Assembly (NCBI GenBank): GCA_037693485.1
Contig: CM075350.1
Location: 66,010,001 to 66,074,000 of the forward strand
Origin: Kitagawia praeruptora
Taxonomy: Eukaryota > Streptophyta > Magnoliopsida > Apiales > Apiaceae
DNA: 64,000 nt
Direction of reading: 5' to 3'
This document shows, in pieces, positions 9,901-19,641 of this stretch. The notes under the pieces were generated by a model that saw nothing but the letters and a program-made list of their open reading frames with translations, made no database searches and was not told where the DNA came from. A program made the translations under genes and the position numbers. The number at the start of each line of letters is the position of its first letter. Positions within the stretch are counted from its first letter, which is position 1.

Positions 9901-11032
9901 GTTTCCTACGCCAAATGGTGTGGGAACAATTCGAGGATCCCAGCATGACTCGAGAGATTGTTATCATAAGGCAATTAAAGGGTTCAGGAGGCAGCAGGAT
10001 GGAGGGCGCGCCCTCGGTGAAAATAGTTCTGGAGTTCTGAGTATTGCTCTTGAAGAAGTAAAAGTCCATTATCTTGTTCAAGAGCCAGAGGAAGAAATGC
10101 CTTGTTATAGGGCGCGCCCTGGGGATAGTTTTCCAGTGTTGGATGATTTTCAGGATGGAATTCTGGAGGAAATTGAAGAAGATTCGGAGGAAGTAGTTTC
10201 AGTTAATATCAGAGGTGAACAGGTTGAAGGAAGGAGAATGTTACTTGAAGGATTAATGCATACCCTTGTTGAGGAAGACTTCCCTTTTAAAGAGGACGCG
10301 CCCTCCAAGGATGCAGCACCAATTGAGGATCCTCGAAGTTTTGATTTTGATCTTGATCCGAGAACCCCACAACCTGTGGAAAAGACTGGTCCTGCAGAGG
10401 ATACTATTTCCATTTTGGTGGATGAAAAAGATTCAAGTAGGATTTTGAAAGTCGGATCTCAATTGAATTCCAAGTTGAGAGGAATGCTCACTAATTTTCT
10501 TTTGAATAATCTGGATGTATTTGCTTGGAGTCATGCTGATATGGTAGGAATTGATCCAAAGATTATGTGTCATCATTTGAACATAGATCCTACCAAGAAA
10601 GGGATCCGTCAGAAACGTCGACCTGTAAGTGGAGAAAGAGCTATAACATTGAAGGAGGAAGTTGATAGACTTCTAGATGTTGGTTTGATCAAAGAATCAT
10701 ATTACCCCAATTGGCTGGCTAATCCTGTTCTTATCAAGAAGCCTAATGGAAAGTGGAGGACTTGTGTGGATTTCACGGACCTGAACAAGGCTTGCCCTAA
10801 AGATAGTTTTCCTCTCCCTCGAATTGATCAGTTGGTGGATGCTACCGCTGGCCACGCTCTGTTGAGTTTCATGGATGCTTATTCAGGCTATAATCAAATT
10901 CCCATGTACGAGCCTGATCAAGAACACACTTCTTTCATCATGGATAGGGGTTTGTATTGTTATATTGGAATGCCATTTGGTTTGATCAACGCTGGAGCTA
11001 CTTATCAGAGATTGGTGAACATGATGTTTTAA
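6980..11032 (+). CDS. Element B gag, protease and N-terminal RT (ends at a premature TAA)
   Basis: 1,350 codons from ATG 6,980 to TAA 11,030-11,032. A low-complexity Arg/Pro/Gln-rich N-terminal region (to about residue 440) holds a three-unit tandem repeat. The retrotransposon gag domain follows (about 460-640; QWFQKL and PTLADVFAQAESF visible), then a Cys/His segment KYCEFHESSGHNTHEC (about 715-730). The aspartic protease has VDNGSSVNIL (about 875), with DNGS in place of DTGA/DSGA. RT begins with LIKESYYPNW and CVDFTDLNKACPKDSFPLPRID, then FMDAYSGYNQI (about 1,295). The TAA interrupts RT after the NMMF motif and before YVDD; the frame continues unchanged downstream. A single C-to-T change (CAA to TAA) would explain it. 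GGGCGCGCCC copies encode RARP, GRAP and GRAL. Confidence 0.9.
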   Translation: MSHNQRGGSHEEDYYDSEDSLEGNQAHHETYVPEEIPVPPHHHGTPATGGGQPPVLISNAALMEQLYRMGDALNNFGARLCSEEENQGSRRKSRSIPRNHHRTGKALQVEESSRRDSEVQEKRFQLITPRRLEYSDPIIEHPSEDNSERRLASPEARARPHPHRSGRTPSEIQRDEEQMAKEKRDFASLKERLGIRLNDDDLRMVLLEQQKKSQYLESRPHVPQRAPPDNRSRPLGHERALIRSHEPQRAPPDNRSRPLGHERSLARDSNPQRAPPVHNRSRPLGSRQTFQHNTGARGNRDNGDKRREGYQGDGRPHHQGAPSSRIFPRNHQIPSTSDESRSRTRSHSGGQYQRNSQGNPQLHGNPEGQQTQTQTQEDVVQPQAGNQGGVEIAAPPPPPPPRGTQTVAQPNIQNVPGVGTFNVDDLKKLLAHLDGGRISATAQTSSPFSTEVREAQLPTGYRSMTNDLRFHGNADPVEFLRRFDIEMDVYQVTELARCRLLAATFRESAQQWFQKLGPGVITSWQVMRNLFLTKFQAAVKYAPPVTTLANIKQREGESLQSYFKRFNSESTLVRGATDETLKIFLIAGLSVGTDFWKHLQGRDPPTLADVFAQAESFKIVEQSLADNRKTDSQNSSKVKVGKRKDRSPSPTRRIATGANRVNLTESGRNWGPPDTYTYDQRSGNYTPLAAFIEHIFEVNKNKGFFRKPEPLSSWQSKDKRKYCEFHESSGHNTHECRQLKDEIEDLIKEGYLTEWIVREVKKHKENPDKRDGGRAPHVDDRPEEKKFVKEGSIHTIFGGHHLGGDSNHAMERYTREARYRPLTNVNSLELRPPKLFKGEFADITFTEEEARWVHHPHNDALVVAIQIGSKNVHRVFVDNGSSVNILYYSTYQKLGLLDKDMIQDNGWIYGFSGESVKVMGAIKLPVTLGEGTLSVTQMMDFMILNVESSHNALVGRPLLKEMKVVTSIYHLAMKFPTPNGVGTIRGSQHDSRDCYHKAIKGFRRQQDGGRALGENSSGVLSIALEEVKVHYLVQEPEEEMPCYRARPGDSFPVLDDFQDGILEEIEEDSEEVVSVNIRGEQVEGRRMLLEGLMHTLVEEDFPFKEDAPSKDAAPIEDPRSFDFDLDPRTPQPVEKTGPAEDTISILVDEKDSSRILKVGSQLNSKLRGMLTNFLLNNLDVFAWSHADMVGIDPKIMCHHLNIDPTKKGIRQKRRPVSGERAITLKEEVDRLLDVGLIKESYYPNWLANPVLIKKPNGKWRTCVDFTDLNKACPKDSFPLPRIDQLVDATAGHALLSFMDAYSGYNQIPMYEPDQEHTSFIMDRGLYCYIGMPFGLINAGATYQRLVNMMF
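7633..7846 (+). repeat. Threefold tandem repeat in gag of element B
   Basis: Three units of about 70-75 bp, each starting CAGCGCGCGCCCCCTG (second unit CAGCGTGCGCC) and encoding QRAPP, then NRSRPLG. The unit is built around the GCGCGCCC core that is dispersed elsewhere in the element, so the local duplication may have begun from one motif copy. Confidence 0.85.
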
Positions 11033-11050
11033 GATCTGATAGGGAAAACC

Positions 11051-13663
11051 ATGGAGGTGTATGTGGATGACATGCTTGTCAAATCCTTGAGGGCAGAGGA
11101 CCATGTAAAGCATTTGGAGCAAATGTTCGGAGTATTGAGGAAGTTCAGAATGAAGTTGAATCCTCAAAAATGTGTGTTTGGAGTGGAATCCGGAAAATTC
11201 TTGGGGTTCATGGTTAATCACCGTGGGATTGAGGCGAATCCAGCCAAGATTAAAGCCTTACTTGACATGAAATCTCCATCCAGTGTGAAGCAAGTTCAGA
11301 GTTTAGCTGGGAGAATTGCAGCGCTAAATCGCTTTGTGTCAAAATCTTCGGATAGATGCAGAGAGTTCTTCAAGGCAATTAAAGGGGCCTCCAAAGATTT
11401 TGTGTGGACTCCTGAGTGTGAAGATGCTTTTCAGAAAATTAAAGAACAGTTGGGGAATCCTCCGCTTTTAGCTAAGCCCGTTGAGGGAGAAACCTTGATA
11501 TTATACTTGGCAGTATCAGAATACTCCATTAGTGCAGTATTGGTGAGAGAAGAGGTTGATCATCAGTCCCCGGTCTACTATGTGAGCAAGCGTTTGCATG
11601 ATGCAGAGACTCGATACACCAGCATGGAAAAGTTGGTTTTCGCTTTAATCTTGGCGGCTAGGAAACTTCGTCCTTACTTTCAAGCTCATAGGATCGAGGT
11701 TCGTACTGCTTATCCTTTGAGAAGTATTCTTCACAAACCAGAAGCTTCAGGAAGAATGTTGAAATGGGCTGTTGAATTAGGGCAGTTTGATTTAGAATAT
11801 ACGCCAAGAACAGCAATTAAAGGTCAGGCTTTAGCGGATTTCATCTTGGAGTTTGATTCAGAGACCGAGGAAAAGTCAATTGTGTTAGCGGAACCAGGAA
11901 TTCCTCCTACGAGGGCGCGCCCTCTTGAGGAAATTCCTCAACTTTGGTGGAGGTTGCACGTAGATGGAGCTGTAAACAATGGAGGGGCTGGTGCAGGTGT
12001 AATTCTAGTGACACCTGAAGGAAATCAACTAATGAGTGCTATTCACTTCAAATTCGAGGCAACTAATAATGATGCGGAATATGAAGCTTTGATTAATGGA
12101 TTGAAAATGGCTTTGGAAATGAAAGTAGTAAATTTGATTGTGTTAAGTGATTCAGAGTTAGTGGTCAGGCAGATCAAAGGAGGATTTCAGTGTAGAGGTC
12201 CAAGAACAGAGCTCTACATGAAGTGTGCGCAACGATTAATGCAGAAGTTTCGTGAAGTAAGGTTGGAATGCATTCCTCGAGATGAAAATTGCTCTGCAGA
12301 TGTTTTGGCTAAGCTAGGATCCCAGAAGGATGCTATGTTGTTGGGAACAGTTCCTCTACAAATTCAGGAAGTGCCAAGTATTCCAGAGGTGGAAGTTATG
12401 GAGGTGGAGAGTACTCCGTCAGTTACCTGGATGACTCCAATTCTGGAATATCTCCGTAGGGGGATTCTCCCGAGCGATAAAATTGAAGCAAGGCGTCTTC
12501 GATATCATGCTGCCAGGTTTGTGGAGTATGATGAAATTTTGTACAAGAGAGGTTTCAATCAACCGCTTTTGAAGTGCATAGATGGAGATGAATGCAATTA
12601 TATCTTAAGGGAGGTACATGAAGGAATTTGTGGCAATCACTCGGGGGGTGGTTCGTTGGCAATGAAGGTGTTAAGGCAAGGTTATTATTGGCCTACTGTG
12701 AAGAAGGATGCCTATGAGTTTGTCAAGGCATGCGATAAATGCCAGAGGTTTGCCAATTATTCAACAATTCCTGTGACCACCCTGACTTCTATGATGAGTC
12801 CTTGGCCGTTTGCTATGTGGGGAATAGATCTCATTGGAGAACTCCCTAAATCTAAGGGAGGAGTAAAGTATGCTGTTGTTGCAGTGGATTATTTCACCAA
12901 ATGGGCGGAAGCAATGCCCTTGGCCACAATCACAGCGAAGAAAATCAAAGATTTTGTGTTCAACTCTATTGTGTGCAGATTCGGGATTCCTTACAAGCTT
13001 GTTTCAGATAATGGAAAGCAGTTTGATAGCAAAGAGTTGCGAAAGTTATGTGAAGATTTGGGAATCAAGAAAGAATTTGCAGCTGTATATCATCCTCAGA
13101 GTAATGGGCAGACTGAAGCTATCAACAAGATAATCAAGCATACCTTGAAAACCAAGTTAGAAGAAAGTAAAGGGAATTGGCCTGAGGAACTTCCTATGGT
13201 CTTATGGTCTTATAACACAACACCAAGGACCACAACTGGGGAATCTCCTTTCATGCTGTCTTATGGATGCGAGGCAATGGTGCCGGTGGAAGTTGGAGCA
13301 GGGTCATTCCGAAGGGATTTCTATGATGAAGAATCGAATATGATAAATCAAAGGCTAAATCTTGATTTTCTAGAAGAGATGAGGGCAAATTCGCAGTTGA
13401 GGTTATCAACTTGTCAGCAGAGGGCTGCAAGGTACTATAACAAGAAGGTGAAGATTCAGCCTTTTAAGGTGGGTGATCTAGTTCTGCGAAAAGTCATGCC
13501 TAATACAAGAGTAGCAGCACATGGAGTTTTTGGTCCCAACTGGGAAGGACCTTACAAGATCAAATCTATCATCTGGGAAGGAACTTATCATCTAGAAGAC
13601 TTGGATGGCAATGTAATCCCAAGAGCATGGAATGCAGAGCATTTGAGAAAGTATTATCAGTAG
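11051..13663 (+). CDS. Element B C-terminal RT, RNase H, second RNase H and integrase (same frame, after the premature stop)
   Basis: 870 codons in the same frame as the upstream ORF (first ATG at 11,051). YVDDMLVKS (RT motif C) is at the start. The RT-linked RNase H is at about residues 110-230 (LYLAVSEYSISAVL, where the usual Asp appears replaced by Glu). A second RNase H is at about 300-425 (LHVDGAVNNGGAG, NNDAEYEALINGL, LSDSELVVRQI), the Tat-lineage mark. The integrase zinc finger (HSGGGS... CDKCQRF) is at about 530-565. The DDE core has GIDLIG, VSDNGKQF and HPQSNGQTEAINK (about 595-700). The C-terminal domain ends EHLRKYYQ. Translation would need readthrough or a repaired RNA. Confidence 0.9.
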   Translation: MEVYVDDMLVKSLRAEDHVKHLEQMFGVLRKFRMKLNPQKCVFGVESGKFLGFMVNHRGIEANPAKIKALLDMKSPSSVKQVQSLAGRIAALNRFVSKSSDRCREFFKAIKGASKDFVWTPECEDAFQKIKEQLGNPPLLAKPVEGETLILYLAVSEYSISAVLVREEVDHQSPVYYVSKRLHDAETRYTSMEKLVFALILAARKLRPYFQAHRIEVRTAYPLRSILHKPEASGRMLKWAVELGQFDLEYTPRTAIKGQALADFILEFDSETEEKSIVLAEPGIPPTRARPLEEIPQLWWRLHVDGAVNNGGAGAGVILVTPEGNQLMSAIHFKFEATNNDAEYEALINGLKMALEMKVVNLIVLSDSELVVRQIKGGFQCRGPRTELYMKCAQRLMQKFREVRLECIPRDENCSADVLAKLGSQKDAMLLGTVPLQIQEVPSIPEVEVMEVESTPSVTWMTPILEYLRRGILPSDKIEARRLRYHAARFVEYDEILYKRGFNQPLLKCIDGDECNYILREVHEGICGNHSGGGSLAMKVLRQGYYWPTVKKDAYEFVKACDKCQRFANYSTIPVTTLTSMMSPWPFAMWGIDLIGELPKSKGGVKYAVVAVDYFTKWAEAMPLATITAKKIKDFVFNSIVCRFGIPYKLVSDNGKQFDSKELRKLCEDLGIKKEFAAVYHPQSNGQTEAINKIIKHTLKTKLEESKGNWPEELPMVLWSYNTTPRTTTGESPFMLSYGCEAMVPVEVGAGSFRRDFYDEESNMINQRLNLDFLEEMRANSQLRLSTCQQRAARYYNKKVKIQPFKVGDLVLRKVMPNTRVAAHGVFGPNWEGPYKIKSIIWEGTYHLEDLDGNVIPRAWNAEHLRKYYQ

Positions 13664-14239
13664 GGTGCGGCTTTGACCCCCTATTGTATGAAGGCTTATA
13701 TTCAAGTTATAGACTAGTATAAATAAATATTCTCCTAGTCTAGGGGGGTAGTACATATACGCCTTCTTTAGTTCTAGTTGAGACTTGCTGTTTTTTCCAC
13801 ATTTTTTAGAAGTTTATTCTCCTTAGCTCGGGGGGTATAACATGTATACCTTCCCTTGTTCTGCTGAGATTATTTGAAGATTAATAAAGAATATCAAGAC
13901 ATTTTTTGCAAGAATTTTGGAGATTTTTTGATTGAAGTATAAGAGGTCGTGCCCATTTCTTAGGGCGCACCCTCAGCATGTATAAAGATTTGTTATGAAG
14001 TAATTGACAAGTTAAAGAAACCCTGAAAGGGTAGTGCCTTAGGGCGCGCCCTCCGCATGAATGAACAATGTGTGCTGTATTTTAAAGAGAAGAGCTTAAA
14101 GGAAATGATGAAGAGAAGGTCGCGCCCCCATCTAGGGCGCGCCCTCATTGGAAGCATTTAACAAATGAAAGCATGAAGATAAATAGAGCATAACAAAAGT
14201 TTAAAAGGCATTTAAAAGTTAGGAGTTACAAATTGCAGG
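13664..14239 (+). other. Post-pol non-coding region of element B up to the insertion of element C
   Basis: No credible ORF. Four or five GCGCGCCC-type motifs occur near 13,962, 14,041, 14,120 and 14,135, and two nearly repeated blocks with GGGGGGTA-like tracts occur at about 13,743 and 13,829. The region resumes at 28,746 on the other side of element C. Confidence 0.7.
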
Positions 14240-14244
14240 GTTTT

Positions 14245-15301
14245 TGTTAGGTCCAAATGTGTTGTAGAGGGGGGGTGAATACAACTTTTCGATTATGAGA
14301 AGCAATAAATACGATGCAATAAATGAACACACAGATTCAAGGAATATATTTCTTTATATAAAACTTGAAAAGGTTGCTACAACATTCATTACAAAGTATA
14401 ACAGAAGTTCAGAGAGAAGTGAATGATTCTAAGCTCTGTGAATATACTCTCTCTCTTTCTCTTGTGTTTTTCTCAATATTGCTCACTAACTAAAAATATT
14501 ACACAAGTGCTTCTATTTATACTACATGTAATCTATGTCCTGTAGTCTTCAAAGACTAAGATGTACGTGGCCCAATGATGTCCACATAAATCTTGCCTTA
14601 TCTTGAAAGCTTGGAAATCTGCCAATCAGAAGATGCCATGTGTCATGTTGAAGCTGCACTCTAAGTAGAACTTCTACTTGAGAATTTCTACTTAGCCATC
14701 TCGAAATTTCTAAGTCGAACTTCTACTTAGAAATATTTTACTTGGCCATCCAGAACATTTAGTACTTAGAAAATATTCTAGTCTTCAACTTGAAACTTCA
14801 ATGCACATCTTGAGCTTGTGATATCTTCATATCTTCTTTATTCTTCAGCAAGCTCTTGAACATGGGTCTTTATTACTGACATAAACTTGCTATCAATGTC
14901 CTGACACTTGATGCACTGGTCTGGTTCATAAGTGACTAGTCTTGATAGTGTTTCTGTTTCTTGAATAAATTACCATATTCACTTAGTAACTTGGCTTTCC
15001 AATATTTGCTTTCCTTCTTGTTCACTTGAAATCAATTGGTCTTGTTGATACTGATAGTTATGATCTTGAATCTCGAATTCTCAAATCACTGAGGCCTGAA
15101 CAACTTTGACTTGAACTTCTCTCAATGATTTCTTCTTGGCTTGATCATAGTTAACATGTTCAATTGTATCAATTACCTTGTCTTCATTTAGCGTTGATTT
15201 CTTGTGACTTCTTGTTCTTGATTGTCTTCTGGTTAAGTATCTTTTCTTTTAATTGAGTTACATCAGTTATAGTGTTACAAGTTAATACACTCTGCCTTTC
15301 A
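14245..15301 (-). repeat. 3' LTR of copia element C
   Basis: It begins TGTTAGGTCC and ends CTGCCTTTCA on the plus strand. The polypurine tract lies just outside (plus ATCTCCCCC, 15,302-15,310). It contains the C-family motif as TCTCGAAATTTCTAAGTCGAA near 14,700. Confidence 0.95.
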
Positions 15302-15645
15302 ATCTCCCCCAATTTTATTGTCTAACAATGACATTCAAATTAATGAAGGATAACTCAACTAAACAATGAGACGAGAAAAGATAATTAACATTACATTCTT
15401 GAAAAATATACAATTGAAAAGTACTTGAAAACAATACAAAGAACTTGAAATAGAAACAGAATTCGAACCTCGAATTAAAGATCATTTGAATGATTCCTAT
15501 CACCTGGATTATTTCATATCTTTTAGTCAAACTTGTATCACCTTATTGGATTCATTCTAAGATGAATTTTCCTCAAGTGAGTTAAAGCAACCGAAAGACA
15601 TGAAGTTTTTCCAACTTCAAGTTCACACCACTCTGACCTTTAACC

Positions 15646-18600
15646 CTAATTCCGTTTCCTTTTCCTAGCTTCAGCAGCTTGATCTTTTTCTTCTTTCTGC
15701 CTTCTGCGCTTCTCCTCCTGCTGCTTTTGTTTCTTATATACTGGATCATGAAGTTGCGTCCACCTAGTATTCAACAAACTTACTGCTTCCATCTCTAGAG
15801 GATTCCTGGGTTCTGGGTAAGGATGTTTGAAAAGCCTTCTGAGTTTGTCCACCTCCTGAGTAGTCCTGATCTCTGGAATTTCCTCAAATTTCTTCATTAT
15901 AAGCCGAGGTTTCCTATGAGTTTTATCAGCTTTAAACTGACAATAGATCATTTTGGGATAGCCTATGACACGGTTAGTATTGTGGACACTAGCCGCATCT
16001 CGCTCCAATCGCTTCTTTTCCACTACTACATCAGACAGGTAACTCACGAGTCTCTGCTTTTCTGTCACATACTTAACTTCCACATCTTCCCATTTGAACA
16101 CATATAACACTTTCTCCAGAAATGCAGCATCTTGAGTCTGCAGCAGCCATTGTCTACTCATATGCAAGAATGTTTGATTCTGGTCTGCATCTATGAACAC
16201 CAAGGCATCAGCTGTATTATCAACAAAAGAGTGTATCCAGTATACACTGTCTCTTCCTGGAACACCAACTGCCTCCCTTATCTCTCCTTGTTCCAGTTCT
16301 CCAGTAGGAAGATTCAGAGCTTCATCAACATTCTTCATTGCTTGAAGAATATTCCAATTCCTCTCTATCAGCTCTGGTTCAATCTTCACATTATCAAGAG
16401 GGTTTGGAGCAATGACATCACACTTCCACACCTCATTGCTCTTTTTGAGTATGACACTTTCAATGATCTTCACTGATTTATCTTTAAGCTCAGAAGCGAA
16501 TCCCTTACTCATCATTTGCCTACAGACGGCCTTAAGAGATTCCACTGAAAGTTCCATTAAGTCCTTTTCCTCCAAGCTCACCCTCTTCATTTTACTGTCA
16601 ACCACCATCCGGACAACATTTGGATATGCTGAGAATTCTGGACCCTTGTCCTCTGCTAGCTGCATTAACTGATCCCTATACAGAATGCTTAGATTCTCAG
16701 AATGAGAGTATTGAATTTTTGTTGCTAGCAAGAACAACTCTGATGCAGATCTTCTCGTCATGAATTGGTCATCCACATACATGAAAGACATTGGGACTCC
16801 TTCTGTGAAAGACAAAATAACCTGCCACTCCTTTTGCGTTGAATTGTATCCAATCCTGACTTTAGAAATTAATCTCTTTAAAGCACTTATGTAGTCAGCA
16901 GCCATTGGATTCTGCAAATTTAGATTATAGAACAGATCATCTGCCTCCTTGTTATGATCTCCTTTTGTACAGGGTCCCATCAATATCTTTCTTGCGTCAT
17001 CCCACTTCTGCCCTATCCTTCTATTGTCTAGATCAATTTGAGAATCAGCTAGCCTTGCAAGCTCATAATCGTATTGCTTCCCTTGTAGCTCCGCTTTCTT
17101 TTCCTGAAACGCAGCACGATCTTGCATTGCCTTCATTTTAAAGAACTCAGCTTGTTCCAAGGCTAACTTTTGAGATTTAAGGGTTTCCTCATCAACAGTA
17201 ATTTCTTCAGGCAATCCGAAAGACATCCCAGCACCTCCACCTTGATCCTTCAATGATCTCTTTATAGCATGTTTTAAAGGTGCGTCTTCCATATCAGAAT
17301 CTGAATCAATTACCTCTTGCACTTTTTCTTGATGACTCAGGTCAATGAATGGTTCATCTTGCTCAACCATTATTGCCTTACCCTTTTTCCTCCTCAGAGC
17401 CTCTTCTTCAACAGACGGCTCAACTTCAATTTCTTTGACAAGATCATCATGTTCTTGAATTTCTTCGATTTGAACTCCCTGCTGTCTCGTCTCCTTTATA
17501 CTCTCCCCCTTAGGTGAGTTATCCTGAACTCCACCCTGGTCTCCAGATCCACCAGCTGCGTAAGAATCTTCAAAACCAGAACCATAGGGTCCTGCTCCAC
17601 TAGCACCACCTGTACCAGCATCAGGGGGAGGTTGTTGCGGCGCGAAACACTCCTGGGGCACAAAACTTCTGATTGCGAACATAACTCTGCTTATCTCCAC
17701 AGCCAGATTATCCATTGTAAGCTCCATTGCTCCCATCCTGTCATTCAGGGTATTTCCCAAGACACCAGCAGCATGGCCCAAGTCATTTACCTGATTTGTC
17801 AAAACAGTAAAAGTTGTAGCTTGACTTGCCATTCGTGCTGCGTAGTCGTCAAGAGCCCTTTGATTGTTTCCAACGTTCATCCCTAACTGCCCCATTGACT
17901 GCCCAAACTGCTTCATTTGATTTTCCATAGAAGACATACGAGTTTCAAGATTTTCAGAATTAAGGGACGGTGTTTGGTTTAGGTGACCTCGCTCTAATTC
18001 TCGTTCTGTTGGTATTTGGCGCTCGGTTTCGGGCCTTAAAAATGAAGGTCCCTCTCTCCCTAACCTCTCACACACACTCCCTGTCTCACGCTCGTGTATG
18101 TCTTCGATAATTGATCCAAAATATGAAGCAGTACCTGCAGAAACTGGATAAGCAATATAATTTGCAGTTATGGGATCAAATGCTGTTTGTTCCTGAGTTG
18201 GAATCTCAGGATGAGAGGCTACAAAGTGTTCTTGTACGACATCAGAACCGATCCTCTTTGTAGCATCAGTACGTACCGGTGAAGGTACGGTTGAAGTTTT
18301 TAAAGCTTCATGTCCTTTTGAAGTAACAGCATCTTCAAGAGGTACATACTCATCATTAAAATCAAAATCCCTATATGCAGATTGTTCAAGGGGTGAACCA
18401 CTCTCGTGAGGTGGAGTGGTTGCGTGTGACACTCTAGGGTTTGACTGAGGTTTAGAAGTAGCAGCATGAGAAATTTTGGCTTTCTTGCGAATAAGAGGCT
18501 GCTCTTCGGGTTCACTCTCCTCATCATTTCCTACATCTTTATGTGCTGGCTGTTTGGATTCCGGTGACATGGGTGACAAAGAATTAGAAATATAGCTCTC

Positions 18601-19641
18601 ACCCTGGGATAGATTCTGCGGGCTAGCAGTCTCTTGGGTCTGGGAATCAGAAACATAGGAAGAGGAATGAGTAGAATGTAGAGAGAGATTACCTGATTCA
18701 TTACCTTGTTCGTCACCGCTTTGCTCATCAGGAATCTCTTCAAATGCCTCAGCATGAGCAGACCGATTCTGAGCATGTGATGAAACTTGCGAGAATTCCA
18801 TCAAAGTGGTAACTCCCTCATCATATGTAAGCCACTGTTGTAAGGTATCAGGAATAGACATCGGTTTTCCATGATGTTTATCCTGATTTTCAACTGTTGA
18901 AAGTGACTTAGTGCCCATCCCTAGTGGTGCAGATTTTTGACTTCTGGCAAAACTCTGTCTAACTGCAAGAGCATCCTTCGGTATTAAATGATTAATCAGC
19001 ATCTGTAAGAACCGAGGAAACCAGCAGACAACATCTGTGGTGTTGAGGTCTCTGCTTGCAGGAGATCCCATCACAGCCACTATCTCAGAGAGAACTATTC
19101 GTCCATAATTTATATCCAGCTCTCTTGCTAGGGCAATTCCGAGGTTTTGCATGGGAATGGAAATTTGATGGTAATCGCTTTCTCGTGCCCTAAAACATCT
19201 TGTGATGGCCTCGAAAAAGTAATTCCATTTCACATGAAGAAATTGTTTTTGGATGTTTCCAGTGATCCGGCCAGTCGGAGGATAACACCCTATTTCTTCA
19301 AAGAATCTGAGGCGTTCTGCAGCTGTAGGTTCTGAATCATAAGCATCTTTAATGGGGAATCCCAGAACCTTGTTGACAATTTGTTCAGTCACCTCATATT
19401 CCTGACCCGCTAAGGTAAACCTGAAACCAAAGGGGGTTGATTTGCTCCCAAAAGAAACCGCACTAGTCCATAATTGCTGTAAAGCATCATGTACTAGTGT
19501 AGGTTTAGCAGTAAAAGCATCGCTAGCTTTGGAATACAAATTGAGAAATCGTATCCAAGACTTAAAGCGCGGGAGTTGATCACCAATTTCCGTAGAAATA
19601 TTATAAAAATTGTTTTTAGCAAGTGAAAATTGGTGAGCCAT
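15646..19641 (-). CDS. Element C extra ORF in the envelope-like position, 1,331 aa, function unknown
   Basis: Uninterrupted from ATG 19,641 to the stop at 15,646. Residues 1-240 form a globular N-terminal region (RFKSWIRFLNLY, PFGFRFTLAGQEYEV, NKVLGFPI) resembling the domain often labelled 'putative plant transposon protein'. Residues about 250-520 are acidic and Ser/Pro-rich. Residues about 575-660 are a Met/Gln-rich heptad segment that may form a coiled coil. About 690-800 is Gly-rich then acidic. About 860-900 is a second helical Glu/Gln-rich stretch, and about 900-1,270 a second folded region. The C-terminus is strongly basic (KKQKQQEEKRRRQKEE, then ARKRKRN), which could act as a nuclear signal. 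I see no signal peptide or clear transmembrane segment, so an envelope role is doubtful. It would be made from a spliced or subgenomic RNA. Confidence 0.85.
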   Translation of the reverse strand: MAHQFSLAKNNFYNISTEIGDQLPRFKSWIRFLNLYSKASDAFTAKPTLVHDALQQLWTSAVSFGSKSTPFGFRFTLAGQEYEVTEQIVNKVLGFPIKDAYDSEPTAAERLRFFEEIGCYPPTGRITGNIQKQFLHVKWNYFFEAITRCFRARESDYHQISIPMQNLGIALARELDINYGRIVLSEIVAVMGSPASRDLNTTDVVCWFPRFLQMLINHLIPKDALAVRQSFARSQKSAPLGMGTKSLSTVENQDKHHGKPMSIPDTLQQWLTYDEGVTTLMEFSQVSSHAQNRSAHAEAFEEIPDEQSGDEQGNESGNLSLHSTHSSSYVSDSQTQETASPQNLSQGESYISNSLSPMSPESKQPAHKDVGNDEESEPEEQPLIRKKAKISHAATSKPQSNPRVSHATTPPHESGSPLEQSAYRDFDFNDEYVPLEDAVTSKGHEALKTSTVPSPVRTDATKRIGSDVVQEHFVASHPEIPTQEQTAFDPITANYIAYPVSAGTASYFGSIIEDIHERETGSVCERLGREGPSFLRPETERQIPTERELERGHLNQTPSLNSENLETRMSSMENQMKQFGQSMGQLGMNVGNNQRALDDYAARMASQATTFTVLTNQVNDLGHAAGVLGNTLNDRMGAMELTMDNLAVEISRVMFAIRSFVPQECFAPQQPPPDAGTGGASGAGPYGSGFEDSYAAGGSGDQGGVQDNSPKGESIKETRQQGVQIEEIQEHDDLVKEIEVEPSVEEEALRRKKGKAIMVEQDEPFIDLSHQEKVQEVIDSDSDMEDAPLKHAIKRSLKDQGGGAGMSFGLPEEITVDEETLKSQKLALEQAEFFKMKAMQDRAAFQEKKAELQGKQYDYELARLADSQIDLDNRRIGQKWDDARKILMGPCTKGDHNKEADDLFYNLNLQNPMAADYISALKRLISKVRIGYNSTQKEWQVILSFTEGVPMSFMYVDDQFMTRRSASELFLLATKIQYSHSENLSILYRDQLMQLAEDKGPEFSAYPNVVRMVVDSKMKRVSLEEKDLMELSVESLKAVCRQMMSKGFASELKDKSVKIIESVILKKSNEVWKCDVIAPNPLDNVKIEPELIERNWNILQAMKNVDEALNLPTGELEQGEIREAVGVPGRDSVYWIHSFVDNTADALVFIDADQNQTFLHMSRQWLLQTQDAAFLEKVLYVFKWEDVEVKYVTEKQRLVSYLSDVVVEKKRLERDAASVHNTNRVIGYPKMIYCQFKADKTHRKPRLIMKKFEEIPEIRTTQEVDKLRRLFKHPYPEPRNPLEMEAVSLLNTRWTQLHDPVYKKQKQQEEKRRRQKEEKDQAAEARKRKRN

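Noticed and set aside
15823..19335. Many plus-strand ORFs opposite the extra ORF of element C
   Set aside because: They are shadows of a long open frame on the other strand, with no motif or splice support.
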